Part shown: positions 37,053 to 45,670 of the stretch, piece after piece
Layout: each line of letters starts with the position of its first letter
How positions within the stretch are numbered: position 1 is the first letter of the stretch
Origin: Limanda limanda
Lineage: Eukaryota; Chordata; Actinopteri; Pleuronectiformes; Pleuronectidae
Assembly: GCF_963576545.1 (NCBI RefSeq)
Contig: NC_083647.1
Coordinates: 1,493,007-1,557,006 of the forward strand
Length of the DNA stretch: 64,000 nucleotides
Direction: 5' to 3'
Program-made: the position numbers and the translations under genes
Notes under the pieces: model-generated
Told to the model about the DNA's origin: nothing
Database searches by the model: none
What the model saw: the letters and a program-made list of their open reading frames with translations, nothing else

Positions 37053-39840
37053 CTGGAGCTGGATTTACCTCCTTACCTGCTCAATATACCATCCCCTTTG
37101 GGGGAAGATGCATATGAGGGACCCAACAGACCATCAACTTCGCCTAATCCAGTTCTCTTTTCCTGGGCGGAGCAGATGGAGAGAGAGAGGACTTCTTCTT
37201 GCCGTAAGGAGTTTTTTGTTTTTGATTGTTTTGATACAATAAAGACTTTAAAAATGCAAATTATAATGGCTGTAGTAAAGATGCTTTCATTAAATGTAAG
37301 AGGAATGAGGGATACGTTAAAAAGAAGGGTTGTTTATGATTTTGTGGACCATCTGCATGTTGATATTTGTTTATTGCAGGAGGTTCATTTACGGGACATG
37401 GGGGATGCTGCGAAATTCTCAAGGGAGTGGATGAAAGGGGACTCAATCTGGAGCGTGGGAGGGGTTCACTCTACAGGGGTAGGGATTTTGTTTGGGGTAA
37501 AAGAGATTAGGGTGGAGGATGTTTTCACTATTGTCCAAGGAAGGATAATGGGGGCTGACATCACATGGGGACAAGCAAGCTCAGGGTTGTTGTGGTGTAT
37601 GGACCACAAACTCAGAGGGAACGTCGAGAAATGTTTGAGTTGGTAGAGCCACACCTCGCCACCAATAGGCAGGTAATTGTAGGTGGGGATTTCAATGTGC
37701 AGTTAGGTAAGGGGGGGGACACTAGAGATATTTACATCTCCCACCTCATGGCTAGACACGGGTTGGTAGATGGGGGGAGGATGTCAGGCCACTGGCAGAC
37801 GGTCCCACATGGCGTAACTCACGTGGTACGTTCAGACGTCTTGACTACGTGTTTGCAGCAAGGTCTTTGAGTCTGGTGTCAGGTCGACTGCTCCCTGTGT
37901 TCTTCTCTCGGTGAGATGGAATCTCCAGCTCATACGAGACACTGCGGCTTGGGCGAAAGACAGACACCTGCCATTTATGGTGGTGGGTCTCGACCAGGCA
38001 AAGGCCTTTGACAGGGTTCACTGGGGTTTTATGTTTAGGGTGTTGGAAAGGCTAGGCTTTAACAAGGTTTTTGTGGGATGGTTGCGCACATTATACACAG
38101 GTGTGGGAAGCACGGTGTCAGTCAATGGTCACTTGGGGGAAATCTTCTGGTTGCACTCAGGGGTAAGACAGGGCTGCCCACTCTCACCGCTGCTCTACAT
38201 CCTTTATATAGAGCCCCTGGCGGCAACCATTCGGGCTGACCCAGGGGTGAAAGGTTTCCTGGTTCCCGGCAGCAGAGGCCTACGGGTCAAGCTGTCACAG
38301 TATGCAGACGACACCACACTGCTGCTAGACAGGGATGAGAGTCTCATCCGATCCTTGGAGATTTTTCAGGACTTTGGTCGGGTGTCTGGAGCAAAACTGA
38401 ATCACGCCAAGTCCTCTGTAAAGTTCTTTGGGCGTTGGAAAGAAAGGACGGATGTACCGGGAGGGTTGTCGCTCTGCACAGGACCACTGAAGGTACTAGG
38501 GGTCAGCTTTGAGACAGCCAACAGTGCCACGATCAACTGGACCAGGCGAATTACAGCAGTCCAGAAGAAGCTTGCACTCTGGAAGAGCAGGTGCCTGACA
38601 TTTATAGGGGAGGTACTTGTTCTGAAGGTAGACATTCTGCCATCCCTGCTATATTTGTCATACATATACCCACTGCCAGTGAGCATGAGGAGACCTCTCA
38701 TGCGCTTTGTGTTCGATTTCATATTGGGGGGGAGATACGAATAGGTGGCCAGAACTCGCATGCTTGCTGGTATCGAAGCAGGAGGGAGGGATGTGCCACA
38801 CCTCCCGCTGAAACTGGACTGCATTTTTGTTTCTTCCCTGTGCAGGGAGCTTTCTTTTCCAATAGAGCACCCCTCAGGCTATTTTTTAAGGCTTTATTTC
38901 GCGTACCAAGCTAGGGGGTTGATGGTCTGGAACAATTTGGCACCCAGGGTGGAGCAGCAGCCATGGCATTACAACCATGCAGCTAGGTGGCTGGGGGCTA
39001 TTCCTGAGGCCTCCGACAGAGCAATACAAATAGATCACAGAGCCCTCTACAGAGAGGTCAGTAAGGCAGTGGTCGCACCTCCGTTGGTGGGGACCCCGAC
39101 AAAGATTTGGCGGGGGATCCAGACAGGGGGGCTTGACAACAGGCTCAAAGACATAAATTGGTTATGCCTGCACAAATGCCTGCCAGTGCGAGAAACCATG
39201 TACAGGCATGGGTTGGCAAGATCACCTGCGTGCCCTTGGGCAACCTGTTCAGGTGAGGAAACGGTCAGGCATGTCATGTGGGACTGTCCAACTGCAAAGG
39301 TAGTATGGGGTAAAGTGGGGGAGCGGCTAGGGCAGGTAGTACGAGGATTTCATTTGACCTGGGATAAGGTTGAAAGAGGTTTAGGCTCAGGAAATTTCCC
39401 AATGTGGTATATCATAAGTATGATATACCACAAAGAGGATTATGTGGTTGGCCAGGCAGGACCTGGTAAAGAGAGATAAAGACAGCGGTGTGGAAGGGAT
39501 CATGAGGAGAGTGGAAGCTGATGTAAAGGGGAAAATCAAAAAGGGACATGGAGAAGTGGGGGAAGCATGCCGCCCTAGAGAGGTGGAAGGGAGGGTTTGG
39601 GTGGATATGGTGAGCTAAGGGGGAAGGCAAAAGGAGTTCTTTGGGCTGTTTTTGTTTTTGTTTATTATTTCACCTTTTATTTTTGCAACATGGACAGGGA
39701 AGGTTTTGAAAAACGAACATTCTATACCTGCAAGGGGCACAATTGATGCCGAACGTTGTATTAGGGATGGTCATACGTGATGTTTGATTTGTCTTGATTT
39801 GTATGTAACTGATGAAAGTTTTTTGTAATAAAAAAAAAAA
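37053..39840 (+). mobile_element. Keno-like LINE copy A: 5'-truncated, internally deleted, 3' end in U2
   Basis: Nearly identical to the complete Keno but begins in the ORF1 C-terminus (matching 45,443) and ends with the same 3' UTR and poly(A) fused to U2 nt 38/39. ORF2 starts at 37,267 (MAVVKMLSLNVRGM). About 1 kb is missing at about 37,912, corresponding to roughly 46,316-47,325 of the full element (end of endonuclease to start of RT). A TAG at 38,742-38,744 replaces a Tyr codon, a base is lost after the G-run near 37,783, and a palindromic insertion sits at 39,404-39,431. RT core motifs remain (GVRQGCPLSPLLY, YADDTTLLLDRD). It is dead and relies on other copies. Confidence 0.93.
39404..39431. 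repeat. Perfect 13-bp palindrome created by a templated insertion
   Basis: gtggtatatcata (39,404-39,416), ag, tatgatataccac (39,419-39,431). The full Keno has only the left arm at this site (48,820-48,838), followed directly by ttacaaag. The right arm is an extra inverted copy that disrupts the reading frame. Confidence 0.9.
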
Positions 39841-39989
39841 TCTGTTCTTATCAGTTTAATATCTGATATGTCCTCTATATGAGGATTACATATTAAGCAG
39901 ATTTTTGGCAAGAGGAACAGAAATGGGGAGCTTGCTCCCTTCTCTCCACGCATCGACCTAGCATTGCAGTGCCGCTGGGAACGGTGCAC
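39841..39989 (+). ncRNA. RNU2: U2 snRNA 3' fragment (from nt 39) after Keno copy A
   Basis: U2 sequence resumes at tctgttcttatcag directly after the Keno poly(A) and continues to the normal 3' end (ggtgcac). Differences from the array consensus include gattac for gactac and aggaacag for aggagcag. It lacks nt 1-38 and has no promoter, so it cannot make U2. The normal 783-bp spacer follows. Confidence 0.95.
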
Positions 39990-40585
39990 TCTGTTCTTAC
40001 CTTGTAGAAAAGCAAACACTCAAGACCTGCTGGGGGACTTGGTGAGAAACCAGAGTCAGCTATTTGGACCCAATGTAATGGGTTCAGGGATCTATCGCTT
40101 AAACAGGCTTAAAAGCCAATCACAGTAGTCAGAGCAGGAGATAATAAAGACGTGTTTAATTTTGGTTGCCAGATGGGGGCGGGGTGGGAATGTTGCATAC
40201 TGGGCTCTGACATGCGGAAAGAAAAGGCCTACCGTGAAGGTGGTGAATGTGACCGAGAGGCTCCACCGCTGCTCTCCAACACAGGGCCATGCTGACTCTG
40301 GTTTCTCTTCATAACGCACAAGTCTTTCGCCTTTTACTAAAGACTTCTGTGGAGAGGAACAAACATGAGTTGAATATATTTTTGACAGGCTTTGCTTCAT
40401 GGCTGAGCCTTTTGAAATTGTGAAAAGTCAAAGAGCTGTCTAGGTCAGAAATCAAGCGTCCACAAAGGAGAGCTCGGGCGGAGGTGATAAGCAGCAGCCA
40501 TCGTTATGCACACCTCCAAATGTGGCACCAGATCAAGTGAGATTTGTGCCAAGAGCCTGGCGTGGACATCCAACACTTGGGGATT

Positions 40586-40773
40586 ATCGCTTCTCGGCCT
40601 TTTGGCTAAGATCAAGTGTAGTATCTGTTCTTATCAGTTTAATATCTGATATGTCCTCTATATGAGGACTACATATTAAGCAGATTTTTGGCAAGAGGAG
40701 CAGAAATGTGGAGCTTGCTCCCTTCTCTCCACGCATCGACCTAGCATTGCACTGCCGCTGGGAACGGTGCACT
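40586..40773 (+). ncRNA. RNU2: U2 snRNA gene copy 1
   Basis: A full-length 188-nt copy with substitution G167C in the 3' stem-loop. Upstream is the complete spacer of the 39,841 unit, including the proximal element. The 3' box-like element reads cttgtagaaaagcaaac. Confidence 0.95.
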
Positions 40774-41368
40774 CTGTTCTTACCTTGTAGAAAAGCAAAC
40801 ACTCAAGACCTGCTGGGAGACTTGGTGAGAAACCAGAGTCAGCTATTTGGACCCAATGTAAGTGGTTCAGGGATCTATCGCTTAAACAGGCTTAAAAGCC
40901 AATCACAGTAGTCAGGGCAGGAGCTAATAAAGACGTGTATAATTTTGGTTGCCAGATGGGGGCGGGGTGGGAATGTTGCATACTGGGCTCTGACATGTGG
41001 AAAGAAAAGGCCTACCGTGAAATTGGTGAATGTGACCGAGAGGCTCCACCGCTGCTCTCCAACACAGGGCCATGCTGACTCTGGTTTCTCTTCATAACGC
41101 ACAAGTCTTTCGCCTTTTACTAAAGACTTCCGTGGAGAGGAACAAACATGAGTTGAATATATTTTTGGCAGGCTTTGCTTCATGGCTGAGCCTTTTGAAA
41201 TTGTGAAAAGTCAAAGAGCTGTCTAGGTCAGAAATCAAGCGTCCACAAAGGAGAGCTCGGGCGGAGGTGATAAGCAGCAGCCATCGTTATGCACACCTCC
41301 AAATGTGGCACCATATCAAGTGAGATTTGTGCCAAGAGCCTGGCGTGGACATCCAACACTTGGGGATT

Positions 41369-41556
41369 ATCGCTTCTCGGCCTTTTGGCTAAGATCAAGT
41401 GTAGTATCTGTTCTTATCAGTTTAATATCTGATATGTCCTGTTTATGAGGACTACATATTAAGCAGATTTTTGGCAAGAGGAGCAGAAATGTGGAGCTTG
41501 CTCCCTTCCCTCCACGCATCGACCTAGCATTGCAGTGCCGCTGGGAACGGTGCACT
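41369..41556 (+). ncRNA. RNU2: U2 snRNA gene copy 2
   Basis: Full length. C73G and A75T in stem-loop IIb and T141C in stem-loop III region. The downstream 3' box-like element is altered (tttaggaaagcaaaa), which could weaken 3' end formation. Confidence 0.94.
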
Positions 41557-42151
41557 CTGTTCTTACCCTTTAGGAAAGCAAAAACTCAAGACCTGCTGGG
41601 AGACTTGGTGAGAAACCAGAGTCAGCTATTTGGACCCATTGTAAGTGGTTCAGGGATCTATCGCTTAAACAGGCTTAAAAGCCAATCACAGTAGTCAGGG
41701 AAGGAGCTAATAAAGACGTGTATAATTTTGGTTGCCAGATGGGGGCGGGGTGGGAATGTTGCATACTGGGCTCTGACATGCGGAAAGAAAAGGCCTACCG
41801 TGAAGGTGGTGAATGTGACCGAGAGGCTCCACCGCTGCTCTCCAACACAGGGCCATGCTGACTCTGGTTTCTCTTCATAACGCACAAGTCTTTCGCCTTT
41901 TACTAAAGACTTCCGTGGAGAGGAACAAACATGAGTTGAATATATTTTTGGCAGGCTTTGCTTCATGGCTGAGCCTTTTGAAATTGTGAAAAGTCAAAGA
42001 GCTGTCTAGGTCAGAAATCAAGCGTCCACAAAGGAGAGCTCGGGCGGAGGTGATAAGCAGCAGCCATCGTTATGCACACCTCCAAATGTGGCACCATATC
42101 AAGTGAGATTTGTGCCAAGAGCCTGGCGTGGACATCCAACACTTGGGGATT

Positions 42152-42339
42152 ATCGCTTCTCGGCCTTTTGGCTAAGATCAAGTGTAGTATCTGTTCTTAT
42201 CAGTTTAATATCTGATATGTCCTCTATATGAGGACTACATATTAAGCAGATTTTTGGCAAGAGGAGCAGAAATGTGGAGCTTGCTCCCTTCTCTCCACGC
42301 ATCGACCTAGCATTGCAGTGCCGCTGGGAATGGTGCACT
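42152..42339 (+). ncRNA. RNU2: U2 snRNA gene copy 3
   Basis: Full length, with C180T near the 3' end, shared with the copies at 54,166 and 59,901. Its downstream spacer breaks off at 42,632 into a partial U2 duplication. Confidence 0.95.
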
Positions 42340-42632
42340 CTGTTCTTACCCTGTAGAAAAGCAAACACTCAAGACCTGCTGGGAGACTTGGTGAGAAACC
42401 AGAGTCAGCTATTTGGACCCATTGTAAGTGGTTCAGGGATCTATCGCTTAAACAGGCTTAAAAGCCAATCACAGTAGTCAGGGAAGGAGCTAATAAAGAC
42501 GTGTATAATTTTTGGTTGCCAGATGGGGGCGGGGTGGGAATGTTGCATACTGGGCTCTGACATGCGGAAAGAAAAGGCCTACCGTGAAGGTGGTGAATGT
42601 GACCGAGAGGCTCCACCGCTGCTCTCCAACAC

Positions 42633-42682
42633 TTCTCTCCATGCATCGACCTAGCATTGCAGTGCCGCTGGGAACGGTGCAC
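42633..42682 (+). ncRNA. RNU2: U2 snRNA 3' fragment (partial duplication)
   Basis: The spacer sequence ccaacac jumps straight into U2 from about nt 138 (ttctctccatgcatcg) and runs to the 3' end and a second spacer. This accounts for the extra 344 bp between the copies at 42,152 and 43,279 and is an unequal-exchange scar. It has no promoter or 5' half. Confidence 0.95.
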
Positions 42683-43278
42683 TCTGTTCTTACCCTGTAG
42701 AAAAGCAAACACTCAAGACCTGCTGGGAGACTTGGTGAGAAACCAGAGTCAGCTATTTGGACCCAATGTAAGTGGTTCAGGGATCTATCGCTTAAACAGG
42801 CTTAAAAGCCAATCACAGTAGTCAGGGCAGGAGCTAATAAAGACGTGTATAATTTTAGTTGCCAGATGGGGGTGGGGTGGGAATGTTGCATACTGGGCTC
42901 TGACATGCGGAAAGAAAAGGCCTACCATGAAGGTGGTGAATGTGACCGAGAGGCTCCACCGCTGCTCTCCAACACAGGGCCATGCTGACTCTGGTTTCTC
43001 TTCATAACGCACAAGTCTTTCGCCTTTTACGAAAGACTTCCGTGGAGAGGAACAAACATGAGTTGAATATATTTTTGGCAGGCTTTGCTTCATGGCTGAG
43101 CCTTTTGAAATTGTGAAAAGTCAAAGAGCTGTCTAGGTCAGAAATCAAGCGTCCACAAAGGAGAGCTCGGGCGGAGGTGATAAGCAGCAGCCATCGTTAT
43201 GCACACCTCCAAATGTGGCACCATATCAAGTGAGATTTGTGCCAAGAGCCTGTCGTGGACATCCAACACTTGGGGATT

Positions 43279-43466
43279 ATCGCTTCTCGGCCTTTTGGCT
43301 AAGATCAAGTGTAGTATCTGTTCTTATCAGTTTAATATCTGATATGTCCTCTATATGAGGACTACATATTAAGCAGATTTTTGGCAAGAGGAGCAGAAAT
43401 GTGGAGCTTGCTCCCTTCTCTCCACGCATCGACCTAGCATTGCAGTGCCGCTGGGAACGGTGCACT
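43279..43466 (+). ncRNA. RNU2: U2 snRNA gene copy 4 (array consensus)
   Basis: This is the reference copy for the array. U2 snRNA forms the U2 snRNP, which pairs with intron branch points in the nuclear spliceosome. The 188-nt sequence starts atcgcttctcggcc. Nt 33-38 are gtagta, the branch-point recognition sequence. Nt 99-106 are atttttgg, the Sm-protein site. Stem-loop III shows ggagcttgctcc (nt 125-136), and the 3' stem-loop ends at ggtgcac. The 5' half is identical or nearly so to vertebrate U2 through about nt 65. Upstream: PSE-like, GC-box and CCAAT elements. Downstream: ctgtagaaaagcaaac, a 3' box-like element about 15-30 nt past the end. It is likely functional. Confidence 0.97.
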
Positions 43467-43590
43467 CTGTTCTTACCCTGTAGAAAAGCAAACACTCAAG
43501 ACCTGCTGGGAGACTAGGTGAGAAACCAGAGTCAGCTATTTGGACCCAATGTAAGTGGTTCAGGGATCTATCGCTTAAACAGGCTTAAAA

Positions 43591-44061
43591 GCCAATCACA
43601 GTAGTCAGGGCAGGAGCTAATAAAGACGTGTATAATTTTGGTTGCCAGATGGGGGCGGGGTGGGAATGTTGCATACTGGGCTCTGACATGCGGAAAGAAA
43701 AGGCCTACCGTGAAGGTGGTGAATGTGACCGAGAGGCTCCACCGCTGCTCTCCAACACAGGGCCATGCTGACTCTGGTTTCTCTTCATAACGCACAAGTC
43801 TTTCGCCTTTTACTAAAGACTTCCGTGGAGAGGAACAAACATGAGTTGAATATATTTTTGGCAGGCTTTGCTTCATGGCTGAGCCTTTTGAAATTGTGAA
43901 AAGTCAAAGAGCTGTCTAGGTCAGAAATCAAGCGTCCACAAAGGAGAGCTCGGGCGGAGGTGATAAGCAGCAGCCATCGTTATGCACACCTCCAAATGTG
44001 GCACCATCTCAAGTGAGATTTGTGCCAAGAGCCTGGCGTGGACATCCAACACTTGGGGATT
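43591..44061 (+). promoter_or_regulatory. U2 spacer promoter elements (representative unit)
   Basis: Relative to the U2 start at 44,062: gcaccatctcaagtgagatttgtg at 44,001-44,024 (-61 to -38) is in the place and general form of the snRNA PSE. Most other units read caccatatcaag here. Distal candidates are gccaatcaca (43,591, -471), the GC box gggggcgggg (43,651-43,660, -411) and gcatactggg (43,671-43,680, -391), which resembles the ZNF143/Staf core. No perfect octamer atgcaaat is seen; tatgcaca (-81) is the nearest. No TATA box is expected for Pol II snRNA genes. Assignment is by position and similarity only. Confidence 0.65.
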
Positions 44062-44094
44062 ATCGCTTCTCGGCCTTTTGGCTAAGATCAAGTG
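44062..44094 (+). ncRNA. RNU2: U2 snRNA 5' fragment (nt 1-33) cut by Keno
   Basis: Nucleotides 1-33 are intact with a full upstream promoter. Keno sequence starts at 44,095. The remainder of this gene resumes at 49,251 at nt 38/39, so nt 34-37 (tagt), within the branch-point recognition sequence, are absent. Confidence 0.97.
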
Positions 44095-44143
44095 GAGCGA
44101 CGGGGGCAAAGGTGGACGAAGAAGAAACACAGACGACCCAAAG

Positions 44144-45595
44144 ATGGCCCCAAGGGGTTCCAAGGAACAGACGAGCCCAAAGGTCGGGGTGAGGTACACT
44201 ATACGTTTCCAGGCGGAATCAGTGGAGGAACACCTATTTTCGAGAGACTGGTTCTGCAAAAAAGTAATTTTGGAACAACTGAGGCTGAAGGTAGAAGATG
44301 TGTACTGTATTCAGTGGAACCAGCAAGAAAAAGCTTTCGACGTTACCCTGATCAGTGAGGATGTGTATTCAAGAGTGGCTGAAGCCTGTAGAAAGGAGGC
44401 TGGGACAAGATTCATAGCGGGTTACAAGATTTTGAACCTGGACAGACCAAATTTCAGAACTGTCACTGTCCATACGTACAACCCTTTCGTCACAGATCGA
44501 TCACTAGTTGCTTTTTTGGGACAGCACGGAGAGGTGGTGACTAGTGCTAGGTACGTAAAAGACATGAGCGGATTCTGGACAGGAAGAAGGCAGTTCCAAG
44601 TGCTGCTGAACCCTGACCCAGAAGGACCTGGAGGACTGAAGCATCCACCGGCTCTTTTCAGCATTGGTGCAGACCGTGGTTACCTGTTTTACGCCAGACA
44701 ACCAGATTTCTGTAGGCGTTGCAGGCAGTCTGGCCATACAGAGGCAGGCTGTTCCGGAGCCTGCTGCTGTACCTGTGGCCAAGGGGGCCATGAGGCCAAA
44801 GATTGCAAAGGGCCCAAGGCCTGTCATGGATGTGGAGGAATGGGCCACCTGTACCGCAACTGTCCTAGCCGACGGAGGACCTTTGCGGAAGTAGCCAAGT
44901 CCAATGGAGAGCCGGAAAAAGCAAAGGACCCAGGAGAGAGAACCGTGCCTGCAGAGAATGGCACATGCACACCGGTACAGGCGGAGCCAGCTACGGATCT
45001 TTCTAAGATTGGAACAGAGGAAGTCCCCCCGGAGAAAGGAACAACAAGCAGTGCCAGCGGGGAAAGCGAAGCCCAGGTGCCCTGTGACAACACAGGGGGA
45101 GACTTTCCTCTCATCAGCCCAGGTCCAGCCAACTCCAAGGTCAAGAAGGGGGCACGGAAAGGATCACAGGTTTTCGGAGTGGGGAAGACAATTAGAAGCG
45201 GAGAGAGTAAGGAGGGGGGCCATAGTAAAAAGTCAAAGGGGGATGGCACAGGGGCAGAGGGAGGGGACCAAGAGAAGGTAGATGATGGTGGGATGATTTA
45301 TGGCGTAGGGCAGCAAAGAAGGGCTGCAGAGGAGGGAGGACATCAGGAGCAGGAAGGGGGCAACACAGGGCTAGGTAAGGGTGGAGAGGCTACGCAGCAT
45401 ATCGGAGGAGATCCAGGTGAGCTGCTCGCAGAAGGTTTGGGGCTGGAGCTGGATTTACCTCCTTACCTGCTCAATATACCATCCCCTTTGGGGGAAGATG
45501 CATATGAGGGACCCAACAGACCATCAACTTCGCCTAATCCAGTGCTCTTTTCCTGGGCGGAGCAGATGGAGAGAGAGGACTTCTTTTTGCCGTAA
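44144..45595 (+). CDS. Keno ORF1, three-CCHC-knuckle RNA-binding protein
   Basis: 483 residues from the ATG at 44,144 (MAPRGSKEQTSPKVG), 49 nt inside the element. Residues about 15-180 form the N-terminal domain, with RYTIRFQAESVEEHLFS, VHTYNPFVTDRSLVAFLG and GFWTGRRQFQVLL. Three C-X2-C-X4-H-X4-C knuckles follow: CRRCRQSGHTEAGC (about 190-203), CCTCGQGGHEAKDC (208-221) and CHGCGGMGHLYRNC (227-240). The C-terminal half is low complexity, rich in Gly, Glu and Lys (KKGARKGSQ, EEGGHQEQEGGN), and ends FSWAEQMEREDFFLP. The expected role is nucleic-acid binding and chaperoning in the retrotransposition complex. The frame stays open upstream through U2 to an ATG at 43,982, but the internal start is preferred because it lies within the element. 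It is intact. Confidence 0.9.
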   Translation: MAPRGSKEQTSPKVGVRYTIRFQAESVEEHLFSRDWFCKKVILEQLRLKVEDVYCIQWNQQEKAFDVTLISEDVYSRVAEACRKEAGTRFIAGYKILNLDRPNFRTVTVHTYNPFVTDRSLVAFLGQHGEVVTSARYVKDMSGFWTGRRQFQVLLNPDPEGPGGLKHPPALFSIGADRGYLFYARQPDFCRRCRQSGHTEAGCSGACCCTCGQGGHEAKDCKGPKACHGCGGMGHLYRNCPSRRRTFAEVAKSNGEPEKAKDPGERTVPAENGTCTPVQAEPATDLSKIGTEEVPPEKGTTSSASGESEAQVPCDNTGGDFPLISPGPANSKVKKGARKGSQVFGVGKTIRSGESKEGGHSKKSKGDGTGAEGGDQEKVDDGGMIYGVGQQRRAAEEGGHQEQEGGNTGLGKGGEATQHIGGDPGELLAEGLGLELDLPPYLLNIPSPLGEDAYEGPNRPSTSPNPVLFSWAEQMEREDFFLP

Positions 45596-45670
45596 GGAGT
45601 GTTTTTTTTTTTTGATTTGGATTGTTTTGATTGTTTTGATACAGTAAAGACTTAACAAATACAAATTATA

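Noticed and set aside
43982..44143. ORF1 of Keno starting at the upstream ATG in the U2 spacer (43,982)
   Set aside because: This ATG lies 80 nt before the U2 transcription start and outside the element. The ATG at 44,144 is within the element and precedes the conserved domain.
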